From: Musa acuminata AAA Group
Taxonomy: Eukaryota > Streptophyta > Magnoliopsida > Zingiberales > Musaceae
Length of the DNA stretch: 64,000 nt
Direction of reading: 5' to 3'
Assembly: GCF_036884655.1 (NCBI RefSeq)
Contig: NC_088355.1
Location: 22,546,501-22,610,500 of the forward strand
The notes under the pieces were generated by a model, which was given only the letters and a program-made list of their open reading frames with translations, did no database searches and had not been told where the DNA came from. The position numbers and the translations under genes are program-made. Shown piece by piece: positions 44,653-54,442 of this stretch. Within the stretch, counting starts at the first letter, position 1; the number at the start of each line of letters is the position of its first letter.

Positions 44653-45042
44653 CGCAACACCAAGTTCCCGTAAAGGTCACGTGCGAACTTGCGAAAGAGT
44701 GTTCAATGCCCGGTATATAACCGAAGCCCCATCCAGCCATGTGCCACCCGGGGGGTTCCTGGGTGCTGAGATGGCTGACATTTTGGTGAGCGGAGGCAGC
44801 ACTCCGCTCACCTCCCGCGGCACGCGAAAACGGAGCCGTTTTGGGCTGTTTTGGGGCTGTTTTGCTCGGTTCGGTGAGCGATCACTTTTGCAACGCTGCA
44901 GCTGGTTCGAACTTACATATTTACAGCAAAATGACCCAAAACCATAAGAAAACATGCTGTCAAGCAGCTGTACATGCGGGTGTGAGCGACGAATGGTTCG
45001 TTGAACGGAATTGTTGCGGGTGCGCGACGACCGTTCGTGACA
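44653..45042 (-). repeat. GD1 5' LTR, outer part
   Basis: Continuation of 35627-36027 after SV5. It ends CGTTCGTGACA at 45042, the inverted counterpart of TGTCACGACC at 35627, so the LTR is about 790 bp once SV5 is removed. CGGTATATAACC at about 44711 is a possible TATA region. Confidence 0.87.
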
Positions 45043-45429
45043 TTAGGGAGATCTCATCGCCGCTATAGTGTTGTCGCCGCTATAGTACCGTCGCCCTAGA
45101 TCTGTTCGCTGCTACAGTGTCATCGCCGCCACTATAGTACCGTCACCCTTGGTAGATCTGATCGCCGTTACAGTGTCGTTGCCCGTCGCCCGTGAGAGAA
45201 AGCTGACGCTGCAGGAGTCAGATTGCCCTAGGGAGATCTAGTCGCTGCTACAGTGTCGTCGCCGCTACAGTGCCGTCGCCCTAGATCTGGTCGCCACTAC
45301 AGTACCGCCGCCCGTGGGAGAAACCCAACGCTGCAAGAGTCAGATCGCATTAGGGAGATCTCGTCGCCGCTACAATATTGTCGCCACTACAGTGTTGTCG
45401 TCGCTATAGTGTTGATTTCTTGATTGATT
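45043..45429 (-). repeat. LINE 5'-UTR monomers, fragment
   Basis: Degenerate tandem sequence built on GTCGCCGCTACAGTG and CCCTAGATCTG, the reverse complement of the sequence upstream of LINE ORF1 at 50804-51320. No coding content. GD1's LTR end abuts it, so GD1 probably inserted here. Confidence 0.7.
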
Positions 45430-45459
45430 TAGAAATCAAGAAAACTCTCATTCGAGTTT
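45430..45459 (-). other. 30-bp filler from Sirevirus gag
   Basis: TAGAAATCAAGAAAACTCTC and the following ten bases are identical to a piece of the SV5 gag gene (42005-42034 on the plus strand). It lies between the LINE repeats and the chromovirus integrase. Confidence 0.8.
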
Positions 45460-46552
45460 GAAGCTACGACCACTACCCATACTGGACTCGGTATGGGCTG
45501 ACATCTCCATGGACTTCATTGAAGGGCTACCATCTTCTAAAGGTAAAAGCACGATTCTCGTGGTGGTTGATCGACTTACGAAATATGCTCATTTTTTTGC
45601 TGTGAGAAATTCCCACACTACTGCTAGTATTGCCCAGATTTTAATACAAAATATTGTTAAACTGCATGGGATGCCAAGGTCCATTGTAAGTGATCGTGAC
45701 AGGATCTTCACTAGTAAATTTTGGACTGAGTTATTTCAGTTACAAGGCACCAAACTCAAGATGAGCATAGCGTATCATCCACAAACTGACGGCCAAACAA
45801 AGGTGGTAAATAGGTGCTTAGAGACGTACGTTCGGTGTTTCGCTAGCGACCGACCAAAAAGGTGGGCAAAATGGCTTCCCTAAGCCGAAAGGTGGTATAA
45901 TACTACATATCATTCATCTACAAAATGTGCCCCTTATGAAGCATTGTATGGTCGACCAGCCCCTATGATTCCAAAGTATGTAATTGGCTCGGTCAAGGTA
46001 GATCAGGTTGTCCAAGAATTGATTGATAGGGACAAACTCTTACAACTTTTAAAAGATAATCTCTCTACCGCTCAAGATAGAATGAAGCAGCAAGTCGACA
46101 CACGACGAAGTGAAAGAGAATTTTCAGTGGGAGATTGGGTTTATCTTCGCCTACAACCATACAAGCAACTCTCTATCAACACTCGAGCCTCCATTAAGCT
46201 ATCCCAACGTTTTTATGGGCCCTATCAGATATCAGAGCATATTGGAGCCATGGAGTACAGACTTAAATTACCTGAGGATGCCAAAATTCACCCTGTCTTC
46301 CACGTATCATGCCTAAAGCCCAAGTTGGGAGAACACGAGTCACCCTAGATCCAATTGCCCAACACAACTAAGGATGGAGTTATTCAAGCCCAACCACAAG
46401 CCATCCTCGATCGCAGGATCGTGATGCGTCGCCGACATCCCTCTACTGAAGTACTAGTGTATTGGAATAATCAACCACTTGAAGATGCCACGTGGGAACC
46501 ATATGAGGAGCTAAAGACCTGGTTCCCTGAGTTCATGGAATCTCAGCCTTGA
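45458..46552 (+). pseudogene. Chromovirus integrase core and chromodomain (RN2)
   Basis: Three open pieces in one frame, separated by TAA at 45884-45886 and TAG near 46346. Integrase core: Asp in ISMDFIEGLPS, Asp in VSDRDRIFTSKFW, but the third catalytic residue is changed: QTKVVNR has Lys (AAG at 45800-45802) where the family has Glu. The second piece is the C-terminal region with GDWVYLRLQPY and FYGPYQI, then HPVFHVSCLKP. The third piece is a chromodomain (LVYWNNQPLEDATWEPYEEL). RT and gag are absent. Reina-like by appearance. Confidence 0.85.
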
Positions 46553-46581
46553 GGACAAGGCTGATTTGAAGAGGGCGGGTC

Positions 46582-46975
46582 TGTTAGGACTATAGCTAGG
46601 AGAGTCCTAATTGAGAGGCATATTCATGTAAAACCTACCTAAGACGACTCTTATTAAAGAGGTGAAGAGGTCGGCTTGGGTTAGGATGTTATTTCTTAGA
46701 GAAGAATTAGGAGTTGTAAGGGAATAGGAGTCTTAAGTAGGAGTCCTATTAGGAGTTGGTTAGAAGTAGGAGTCTTGAGTAGGAATCCGATTAGGAATTA
46801 GGGTTTAGAAGCCCTATAAATAGCTATGTATTTCTTCTCTTTTCATAAGCAATAGATGAATCTTTTCAGCAGCCTTTGAGCAGCAACTTAGAGGGAGGAA
46901 CCCCTATAGAGTTCCAAGGAGGCCGATCCCCTAAAGAGATCAACCCCAAGTTTAGAATCTACAAGGGTTCTAACA
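46582..46975 (+). repeat. Chromovirus LTR (RN2), complete
   Basis: 394 bp, TGTTAGGACT at 46582 to GGTTCTAACA at 46975, preceded by a purine-rich PPT (GAAGAGGGCGGG, 46568-46580). A TATA-like CCTATAAATAGC lies at about 46813. It is the 3' LTR of RN2. Confidence 0.9.
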
Positions 46976-47143
46976 GTCTAATCCTGGATTTCCGAGGTCT
47001 TGGCAATACCACCGCCTGACACCTGACACTGGGTGGACCCACCGCTTGATAGAGCTCGGAGATCGAGCTCCGACGGTTGTGGAGGGCTGATGGATGGCGG
47101 TGGAAGGGCAGCGAGATGCCAAGAATGCTGCTCTGATACCAGG
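46976..47143 (-). other. Sirevirus LTR scrap, chromovirus leader and PBS
   Basis: From 46990 to about 47075 the sequence resembles the GCGGTACCACCGCC/GAGCTCGGAGA array of SV6 (58190-58290). From about 47075 to 47128 it is the chromovirus leader (GGGCAGCGAGATGCC), and GCTCTGATACC at 47130-47140 is the tRNA-Met primer site of the minus-oriented LTR that follows. Confidence 0.72.
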
Positions 47144-47571
47144 TGTTAGAACCCTTGCAGATTCTAAACTTGGGGTTGATCTCTTTAGGGGATCGGCCTC
47201 CTTGGAACTCTATAGGGGTTCCTCCCTCCAAGTTGCTACTCAAAGGCTGTAGAAAAGATTCATCTATTGCTTATCAAAAGAGAAGGAATACATGACTATT
47301 TATAGGGCTTCTAAACCCTAACTCATAATAGGACTCCTACTTAAGACTCTTACTTCTAACCAACTCCTAATATGACTCATACTTAAGACTTATATTCCCT
47401 TATAACTCCTAATTCTTTTCTAAGAAAAAACCTCCTAACAGAGTGTCCCTCTCAATTAGGACTCTCCTAGCTAGAGTCCTAACAGAATGTCCCTTTCAAT
47501 TAGGACTATCCTAGTTAGAATCCTAACAGAATGTCCCTCTCAATTAGGACTCTCTAGCTAGAGTCCTAACA
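47144..47571 (-). repeat. Chromovirus LTR (RN3), inverted relative to RN2
   Basis: 428 bp, TGTTAGAACCC at 47144 to GAGTCCTAACA at 47571, with its PBS on the left, so it is a 5' LTR on the minus strand. Its outer end is repeated three times (CCTAACA ends at about 47427-47436, 47478-47485, 47527, and 47571), as in the LTR at 52048. Confidence 0.87.
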
Positions 47572-48045
47572 GGTCGTCGCTGCCATGTTTGATCCCTCTT
47601 CTAGTCACCATTACAGAAACGACGCCATTGGGAAAAGCCACCACTGTAGTATATTAGATCGTCGCTACAGTACTGTCCCCCTAGGGAGATCTGGTCGTTG
47701 CTACAGTATCATCGTCCTTGGGGAGAAGCCGACGCTGTAGGAGATCAGATCGCTGCTATAGTGTTGTCGCCCGTGGGAGAGAGCTAACGCTGCAGGAGTC
47801 AGATCACCCTAGGGAGATCTGATCGTAGCTACAGTATAGTCGCCCTTAGGAAACAGCCGATGCTGTAGGAAATCAGATCACCGCCATAGTACCTACGAAG
47901 ATATAGTCGCCGCTATAGTGTCGTCGCCCTAGATCTGGTCGCCGCTACAGTGTCGTCGCCGCTATAGTCCGTCGCCCTAGATCTGGTCGTCGCTATAGTG
48001 TCGTCGCCGCTACTGTACCATCACCCAAGATCTGGTCGCCGCTAA
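47572..48045 (-). repeat. LINE 5'-UTR monomers with first ORF1 codons, minus strand
   Basis: The start (GGTCGTCGCTGCCATG) is the reverse complement of the ORF1 start at 51322, followed by the degenerate GTCGCCGCTACAGTG array. It ends at TCGCCGCTAA (about 48045), where Sirevirus spacer begins. The RN3 LTR lies right against codon 5 or so of ORF1. Confidence 0.78.
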
Positions 48046-48835
48046 ATAATTTTGAACATAGTGATCATATACAACATATCATATCAAAATTGCATACATT
48101 TCGCATCTAATTTCAAATCAAGGTACATCTTCAAAATTTCAAAGCATTATGACTTTGGGCATAACATTAAATTTTTAAATCACCATTACTTCTCCCCCTT
48201 TGTTATCAATAAAAAGGAAAAAAGTGTCTCTAGCAAGTTATTTAAATTTGCAAGATTAGCAAGTTTTACTTCTCTAGAGATGTGCAAGCTAATAAGTTTT
48301 GCTTCTCTTAAGATATGCAAGATAGTAAGTTTTTACGATACGCAAGTTTACAATTTTACTTCTCTTGAGATGTACAAAACGGTAATTTTTGCTTTTTAAG
48401 ATGTACAAGCTAGCAATTTTTGCTTCTCTTCTGAGATGTGCAAGCTTTCAAGAAAATGTTATCATCAAAAAGAAGAAACGAATATTATTGATTCATGGTG
48501 CTATTATCAAGAAAAAACTTCAACATAAGAGATTAATTTGATGATCAACACAAAGGAGTCATAATGAATCTCAAGTTTAGAAAATTAATATTATAATTTA
48601 CATAAATTTCCTCTTAAAAAAAACATCATAGAGGATCAAAAAAAATTTTAAGTCAAGAATATCAAGAAATCAAGAGAAGGATAATGATTTGTTTGAAAAA
48701 AAATCTCCTCTTTAGTCAATAGCAAAAGGAAGAATCATAGTAAATGATCTTGATTCAAAAGGAAAACTCAAGTCATGAAAACTGAAAAATCAAGATAACG
48801 ATTCAAAAAGAAGAATTTTATGCATTTGGAAGGTT
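48046..48835 (-). other. Sirevirus 3' spacer fragment (SV6)
   Basis: AT-rich spacer with the second polypurine tract (TTCTCCCCCTTTGTTATCAA at about 48188-48207) and degenerate GCAAGCTAGCAATTTTTGCTTCTC repeats (48230-48445) like those in SV4 and SV5. No pol or gag between it and the LTR at 48836. Confidence 0.72.
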
Positions 48836-49171
48836 TGTTAGGAACGAGTCCGCACTAAGAGGAGGGGGGGGGGTGTGAATTAGTGTAGCGGTAAAATCAC
48901 AACGGTTCTGAAAATGTTTCGTTTCATACGATAAAACTAATTTTGGAAATGCTTAACTTTGAAGGCAATAAGAAGAGCGTAACAAGTAATGAGAATGTAG
49001 TTTGCAATTTAAAGTAAATTACTCAAAGTAAAGGCAAACCCTATTTTTATAGTGGTTCGGTCGTCGTGACCGACATCCACTCCGTCGATTCCTCTTCCGT
49101 CGAGGCCACCGGCATCCACTATCGGTCTTCCTTTAATAGGCACAGACCAACCACCTTTTACAACTTGATTC
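48836..49171 (-). repeat. Sirevirus LTR, left part (SV6)
   Basis: Starts TGTTAGGAACGAGTCCGC with a G tract at about 48864-48873, then ATGAATTAGTGTAGCGG-type sequence and the TAGTGGTTCGGTCG box common to the other LTRs. Interrupted at 49171 by the LINE block and continued at 57946. Confidence 0.82.
49157..49171. repeat. 15-bp target site duplication of the LINE block, left copy
   Basis: TTTACAACTTGATTC, repeated exactly at 57931-57945. The two copies flank the LINE block, and removing the block rejoins the SV6 LTR. Confidence 0.9.
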
Positions 49172-49173
49172 CA

Positions 49174-50768
49174 TTTTTTTTTTATAAGTAAATGTAAATT
49201 GATTTTGTGCAAAGTTTCTACAAATAGCTTTGTCTATACGAGTTATAGACGAAGCTAGGAAACTCGTAGAGTACTCATGCGGTAGTTATGACTACATATG
49301 CTGTAGACTATAACACTTAACTGTGGCCAACAAATAAAATTTAAAGTCCAGATATGCCAAGATTTCCTGTGGGTATAGCTTTTAACCTCATGCCCAAGAT
49401 CTTTAGCTGATAGCAAAATTGAATTTGATAAAAATATCATTTTCTCTTTGTGTAAGGTGCTCCATTTTGAGATTATTCTCCATACATGATCTTGAGTCTC
49501 TAATAATCTCTGTCAAGAGCTGAGCATTGTTTGTGTGTTGACACTCAAAGATTCTGCTACATCATTCCTTCCAAATCCACCAAATAGTGCATCTGAATAT
49601 AACCTTTGTCAATTGTGTAAGAGGCCCTTTTCTTGAAAAACATTGCATGAGGTCACCTAATTCTTGATGCAAGTTTAGTTGCGGCATTCTATTGAGTTCG
49701 ATTCGCTGGAGAATCTCTTTCTATGTCCATTTAGTATAGTTACAAGCAAAATAAAGATGGTCAACAGTTTCTTCTTGTTGCATGCAAAGGGAGCATCAGT
49801 TAACATGATGGATACCCTTACTTTTTATATTATCTATTATAGGTAGTTTATTCAGAAAGGCCTGCCATGTACATAAGGAATGTCTCTGTGATCCCGGTCG
49901 ATCCCATGTCCAACTACTTGGGAGCCACTTGTTATTTCTTTCCCTAATTTGATTCCATGTGGATGTGGCACTAAATTTGCCATTGTCATGAAGCCAAATA
50001 AGTACATCTGAAGGGCTGTTCCTGATTGGAATAGCTATGATAGTCAGCCAAAGTTATAACATTTCAAGAGAAATAGTAGTAGGGAGAACATAAGGTACCA
50101 TTAGCAATGAACTCGGAAACCTTCCAATCTTTGGGAGCCCCAAGCTCTTTTCATATTCTGTCACCATATAATGAAAATATACTTTTCCCATTCACCCAAG
50201 GATCGTACCACATATTAGTATTAGTTCCACAAGAGATTACGTAAGAAATGTGTTTGATTAGCCAATTTCTTGCCTTTAAAATTCCTTTCCAAGCTGTAGA
50301 GTGGTATGTTCTTGTTGAAATTTCCCAAATCGATTCCTTTGAAAGATACCTAGCATAAACCCATTTTAACCATAAGGAACATTTGTTTTGCAAAAGGTCC
50401 TACAATTGCTTTACCAAACATGCTTTATTCCAATATCTAGTATTTCTCAAGTTCAACCCCCCTTCATCTTTCGGTTTGCAAATGCTGTCCCAATTTACCA
50501 TATGCATTGTCTTATCATTTGTGTCATTCTAGAAGAAGTTTATTAATAACTGTTCAATATCTTGGAGTAGTCCAATAAGTAGAAGAAATGCATTAGACCA
50601 ATATATAGAGTAAGAGTACAACACCGAATGGATGAGTTCAAGTCGTCCTACTTTTGAAAGAAGCCTATTTTTCCAGAAGGAAATTCTATTCTTTATTTTT
50701 TGTAAGACAGGCTAACAGTGGGTTTTATGAATACTAGTGGATATGAGTGGGAGACCAAGATATGTAAC
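49174..50768 (-). mobile_element. LINE 3' segment, minus strand (L1-a)
   Basis: Starts with a T run (49174-49183, the poly(A) of the element) and continues with 3' UTR, the zinc-binding region and the C-terminal part of ORF2. It matches 55439-57022 of the plus-strand LINE reversed. The open piece at 50393-50151 (TAWKGILKARNWLIKHISY) belongs to the post-RT region. Stops elsewhere make it a pseudogene. Confidence 0.87.
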
Positions 50769-50803
50769 TTTTCTTCGACGACAAGCAATAGATGAATCTT
50801 TTC
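50769..50803. other. Short junction with chromovirus LTR scrap
   Basis: Unassigned 13 bp, then AGCAATAGATGAATCTTTTC, identical to part of the chromovirus LTR (compare 46848-46867). Confidence 0.6.
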
Positions 50804-51321
50804 TGCGACGACACTTTAGTAGTGACCAGATCTAGGGTGATAGTACTGTAGCCGCGACCAGATCTTGGGCGACGACACTGTAGCGGCGACCAGATCTAGG
50901 GCGACTTTACTCCTCCAGCGTCGACTTTCTCTCACGGGCGACGGCAGTATAGCGACGATCAAATATCCCTAGGGTGACGGTACTGTAGCGATGGACTGAT
51001 TTCCGACACCGTCGGCTATTTCCCAAGGGCGACAGTACTATAGCGGCTATCAGATCTCCCTAAGGCGATCTGACTCCTATAGTGTTGGCTTTCTCCCACA
51101 GGCGACAGGCCTGTAGCAACGATCTGATCTCCCTACGGCGATGCTACTATGGTGGTGATCGGATCTCCTACAGCGTCGGCTTCTCCCCAAGGGCGACGAT
51201 ACTATAACGGCGACTAGATCTCCCTAGGGCGACGGTACTATAGCGGCGATCTGATATACTACAGCGGTGGCTTTTCCCTAAGGTGACGATTCTGTAGCGG
51301 CGACCAGAAGAGGGATCAAAC
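50804..51321 (+). repeat. LINE 5' UTR with tandem monomers (L1-b)
   Basis: About 500 bp of degenerate repeats directly upstream of ORF1. The unit is roughly 40-60 bp, for example GCGACCAGATCTCCCTAGGG followed by CGACGGTACTGTAGCGGCGA. Other segments carry CAGCGTCGGCTTTCTCCCAA. Reverse-oriented copies lie at 45043-45429 and 47572-48045. Confidence 0.78.
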
Positions 51322-52041
51322 ATGGCAGCGACGGCCCCTAGGGCTGGCGATGGTGGCAGGAGTGTTGATACGATGGAAAGACTCCCTACCGTTACCCCTC
51401 AAGTTGCTCCTCCACCATATCCTCTCTAGAGAGAAACTTCTTCGATGAAGCAGCATCGAAGCAAGTCATGCACTAGATCGCGGCAGCCTGCTCTCATTTC
51501 CAGTGACCCTCGACCTTGGACTAGCCTCTTCAAAGCTCTAGTTGGAAGTCCGGATCTAAGCTTGGAATTCTTTACTCCAGAAGTTCAGGCTAATAAGAAG
51601 ATTACTGTATACGATAATGTTGTTTCAACAGAGCTTATTGAGATATGGTCTATGGCGATTGTTGGCTATGTGGTAGGTCTCAAAACATCTTATTTCCCAC
51701 TATCCTCATTTATCAAAACTTGATGGGGAATTTCGTAATTTGATCTTCATATGCTGCATAACGGATTCTTTGTTTCCAAGCTATACTCTGAAGATGATTT
51801 GCAATGGGTCCTCGAAGGATTCTGGACTATTCGCGGCCATCCAATGATTCTACGACGTTGGTCTCCTGATGTCCGTTTGGAGTTAGATAGCCTACAGTCT
51901 ATTCCATTATGGGTATCCTTTCAAGGTCTTCCTCTACATCTTTGGAGTCGATGTTTTATTGCAAAGTTATGCAGCACTATGGGACAGCCACTCTATATCG
52001 ACAAAGCAACAGCAGCGCAGACTATATTAGCTTTTCCATGA
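51322..52041 (+). pseudogene. LINE ORF1, DUF4283-like, N-terminal part
   Basis: ATG at 51322 directly after the 5' UTR repeats. One frame runs through four stops (TAG at 51427-51429, TGA at 51721-51723, TAA near 51736, TGA at 52039-52041). The piece after the third stop is a DUF4283-like domain: GFFVSKLYSEDDLQWVLEG, PMILRRWSPDV, PLWVSFQGLPLHLWS. In plant LINEs ORF1 binds RNA in the particle. The usual C-terminal zinc knuckle part is lost because a chromovirus LTR begins at 52048. Confidence 0.85.
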
Positions 52042-52047
52042 GCATGT

Positions 52048-52485
52048 TGTTAGGACTCTAGCTTGGAGAGTCCTAATTGAGAGGGACATTCATGTAAAAC
52101 TGTTAGGACTCTAGCTAGAAGAGTCCTAATTGAGAGGAACATTCTGTTAGGACTCTAGCTAGGAGAGTCCTAATTGAAAGGGGCATTCATATAGGAGGTT
52201 TTTTCTTATAAAAGAATTAGGAGTTGTAAGGGAATAGGTGTCTTGAGTAGGAGTCCTATTAGGAGTTGGTTAGAAGTAAGGGTCTTAAGTAGGAGCCCTA
52301 TTAGGAGTTAGGGTTTAGAAGCCTTATAAATAGCAATGTATTCCTTCTCTTTTGATAAGAAATAGATGAATCTTTTCTGCAGCCTTTGAGCAGCAACTTG
52401 GAGGGAGGAACCCCTATAGAGTTCCAAGCAGGCCGATCCCCTAAAGAGATCAACCCCAAGTTTAGAATCTGCAAGGGTTCTAACA
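52048..52485 (+). repeat. Chromovirus LTR (RN4) with triplicated start
   Basis: TGTTAGGACTCTAGC at 52048, and the same start again at 52102 and 52146, each followed by GAGAGTCCTAATTGA-type sequence. It ends GGTTCTAACA at 52485. A TATA-like TTATAAATAGC lies at about 52324. Otherwise it matches the 394-bp LTR at 46582-46975. Confidence 0.88.
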
Positions 52486-53660
52486 TCTAGTATCAGAGCA
52501 GCGTTCTTGGCATCTCGCTGCCCTTCCACTGCCATCCATCAGCCCTCCACAACCACCCAAAGCAATTCCCACAATTGCTTAAAAGATCGTCGCCAAATTT
52601 CATCATTATCTCCACCACCACAGATCATCCTTTGATCTCCCCGTGAATTGCAACAAGTTCTGGTCTCCTACTTTACTGCTGTTGTAATTTAGTTATCCTT
52701 ATTCGAAAATCAAAAAAAAAAAAAAAACTGTTCCTATATTGCTGCATAAACCTGTCACAAAGTTTTCGATCTCTACGACGAAAGATACATTGTAGAATTC
52801 TAGCCGCATAGCACCATCTATTTGATCTTGCTACTATGCTTTTTCTATCCAAATTTCTATGAAATTTTTACGACATCTTTGACACTTCCTAATAGCAGAT
52901 TTTCCTTTGGTTTTTTTGAAAAATTCTCAATATAAACCATTGATCTTTTACGTCTAATCTGCTATACTTAAAAATCTATACGGTAAAATTTCAGCTGCAT
53001 AGCACTGTTTTTTGATCTTGATACTACGTTGCTTCTGTCCAAATCTCTATGAAAATTTTATGATAGCTTTGACACTTCCTAATAGTGGATTTCCCTTTGA
53101 TTTCATCAAAAAATTCTCAATATAAACCACTAATCTTTTACGTCCAATCTGCTATACCTCAAAATCTATGCTGCAGAAAATTTCAACCGCATATTGTTGC
53201 CTTAACCCATCTATTTGCAATCTTTTTTGAATGAAATTTCTTATACACTTCATAGATCATCTTGGCTTCCATCTAAGATTGATATATTAAGAAATTTATC
53301 TCTAAAAATGATTTTATGTTGCTGCAAATTTTCGTCGTAACCCGCTGAAATTTTTCAACGAGAATTCTACAATCGCAACTTGCACCAATTTCCTTACTGT
53401 TATACTGCCAAAATTTTCTTGATTAAATTAGATATCCTTGCTGTCATATAAACTGTGATTTTGCTATCAATTTCCTCCTCAATTCTCTCAAGTTTTTGGT
53501 GGAAATTACGTCGAGAAACCGTTGGTTCTTCGACGATAATTCTACTCTTACAAGACAGCACATACTTGCGGCAACTTCCACTGATTTCTATCAAACTTTT
53601 GCTACCATCTACCACAGATCCAAAACTTTCATCCACAACCCTAAAACTCTGCCAACTAAC
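52486..53660 (+). other. Chromovirus PBS and leader (RN4)
   Basis: TAGTATCAGAGCAGCG at 52488-52503 is a slightly altered tRNA-Met primer site. The following 1.15 kb is untranslated leader, the counterpart of RN1's leader at 2586-3704. An A run lies at 52713-52727. There is no gag: the sequence changes to LINE endonuclease at about 53660. Confidence 0.78.
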
Positions 53661-54440
53661 ATTGCAGATGGCTGTCTTAATGTACCTTGGATTGTTCTTG
53701 GTGACTTTAATACTGTTCGGTACACAAATGAAAAAGTGGGGGGTAGATAGCTTTCAGAAAGTCAGCGTCAGAGTTTTAATGATTACATGGATATTGCTGC
53801 ATTGACTGATATAAAATCTATGGGTAATTGGCTCTCCTGGAGTAATCAAGATGCTACTAATAGAAAAATAATGGCTCGACTCGATAGATTAATTAAGAAT
53901 GGTTAAAAGTTTACCCCGATTCACTTCTTGAGTATGATGCTCCATTGTTTTCTGATCATTCTTTAATGTACATACACGCAGATAAAGCAACACCAAAAGG
54001 CAAGAAACCGTTTAGATTCTTTAACATGTGGAGTACTCATCCTCAGTTCCTTATTGTTATCAGATCAGTTTGGAATGATAATGTGCATGGAAGGATAATG
54101 TTACATCTTATGTCAAAAACTCAAAGCCTGTAAAGCAACACTTAAGGAGTGGAACACAAATACCTTTGACAATATTACTACCCGAGTTCAATTTTGCAGA
54201 AAGGAACTATTGGCAATGCAACATGAGCTGCAACTTCAGCCCCATGATGAGAATCTTATCAATAAAGAGACAGAAGCTAGAAATAACTTCATGCAAGCCT
54301 TAAAGCAGGAGGAAAGTTTTGCAAAACAGAAGTCTCGACAGCATTGGCTTACTTTAGGCGATTCCAATACTAAGTTAAAGCATACACTGAGCAATTTTTT
54401 TATTCCTTACTCAACCAAGAGGGGCAACCTAATAATATTC
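53661..54440 (+). pseudogene. LINE ORF2 endonuclease, C-terminal part
   Basis: APE-type endonuclease motifs: VLGDFNTVRY at about 53690-53722 (the GDFN motif), SWSNQD near 53840, and FSDHSLMYIHAD at 53948-53983 (the SDH motif with catalytic His). A stop at 53748 and a frameshift around 53900-53945 break it. The linker to RT (54210-54452) contains RQHWLTLGDSNTK, a typical plant LINE pre-RT segment. Confidence 0.83.
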
Positions 54441-54442
54441 AT

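Larger units (their letters stand above)
23515..45042 (-). mobile_element. Chromovirus GD1, split by SV4 and SV5
   Basis: Minus-strand Ty3/gypsy element in three blocks: pol 23515-25303, protease-gag-PBS-LTR part 33924-36027, and the rest of the 5' LTR 44648-45042. The reading crosses the SV4 insertion exactly: VPLD on one side and DFQVILGMEF on the other, after removing one copy of the 5-bp duplication. The left end is cut in the RNase H/integrase linker, so integrase, chromodomain, PPT and 3' LTR are missing. Gag with a CX2CX3HX4C knuckle and the RT suggest a chromovirus, possibly Galadriel-like; the clade is uncertain. Confidence 0.88.
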
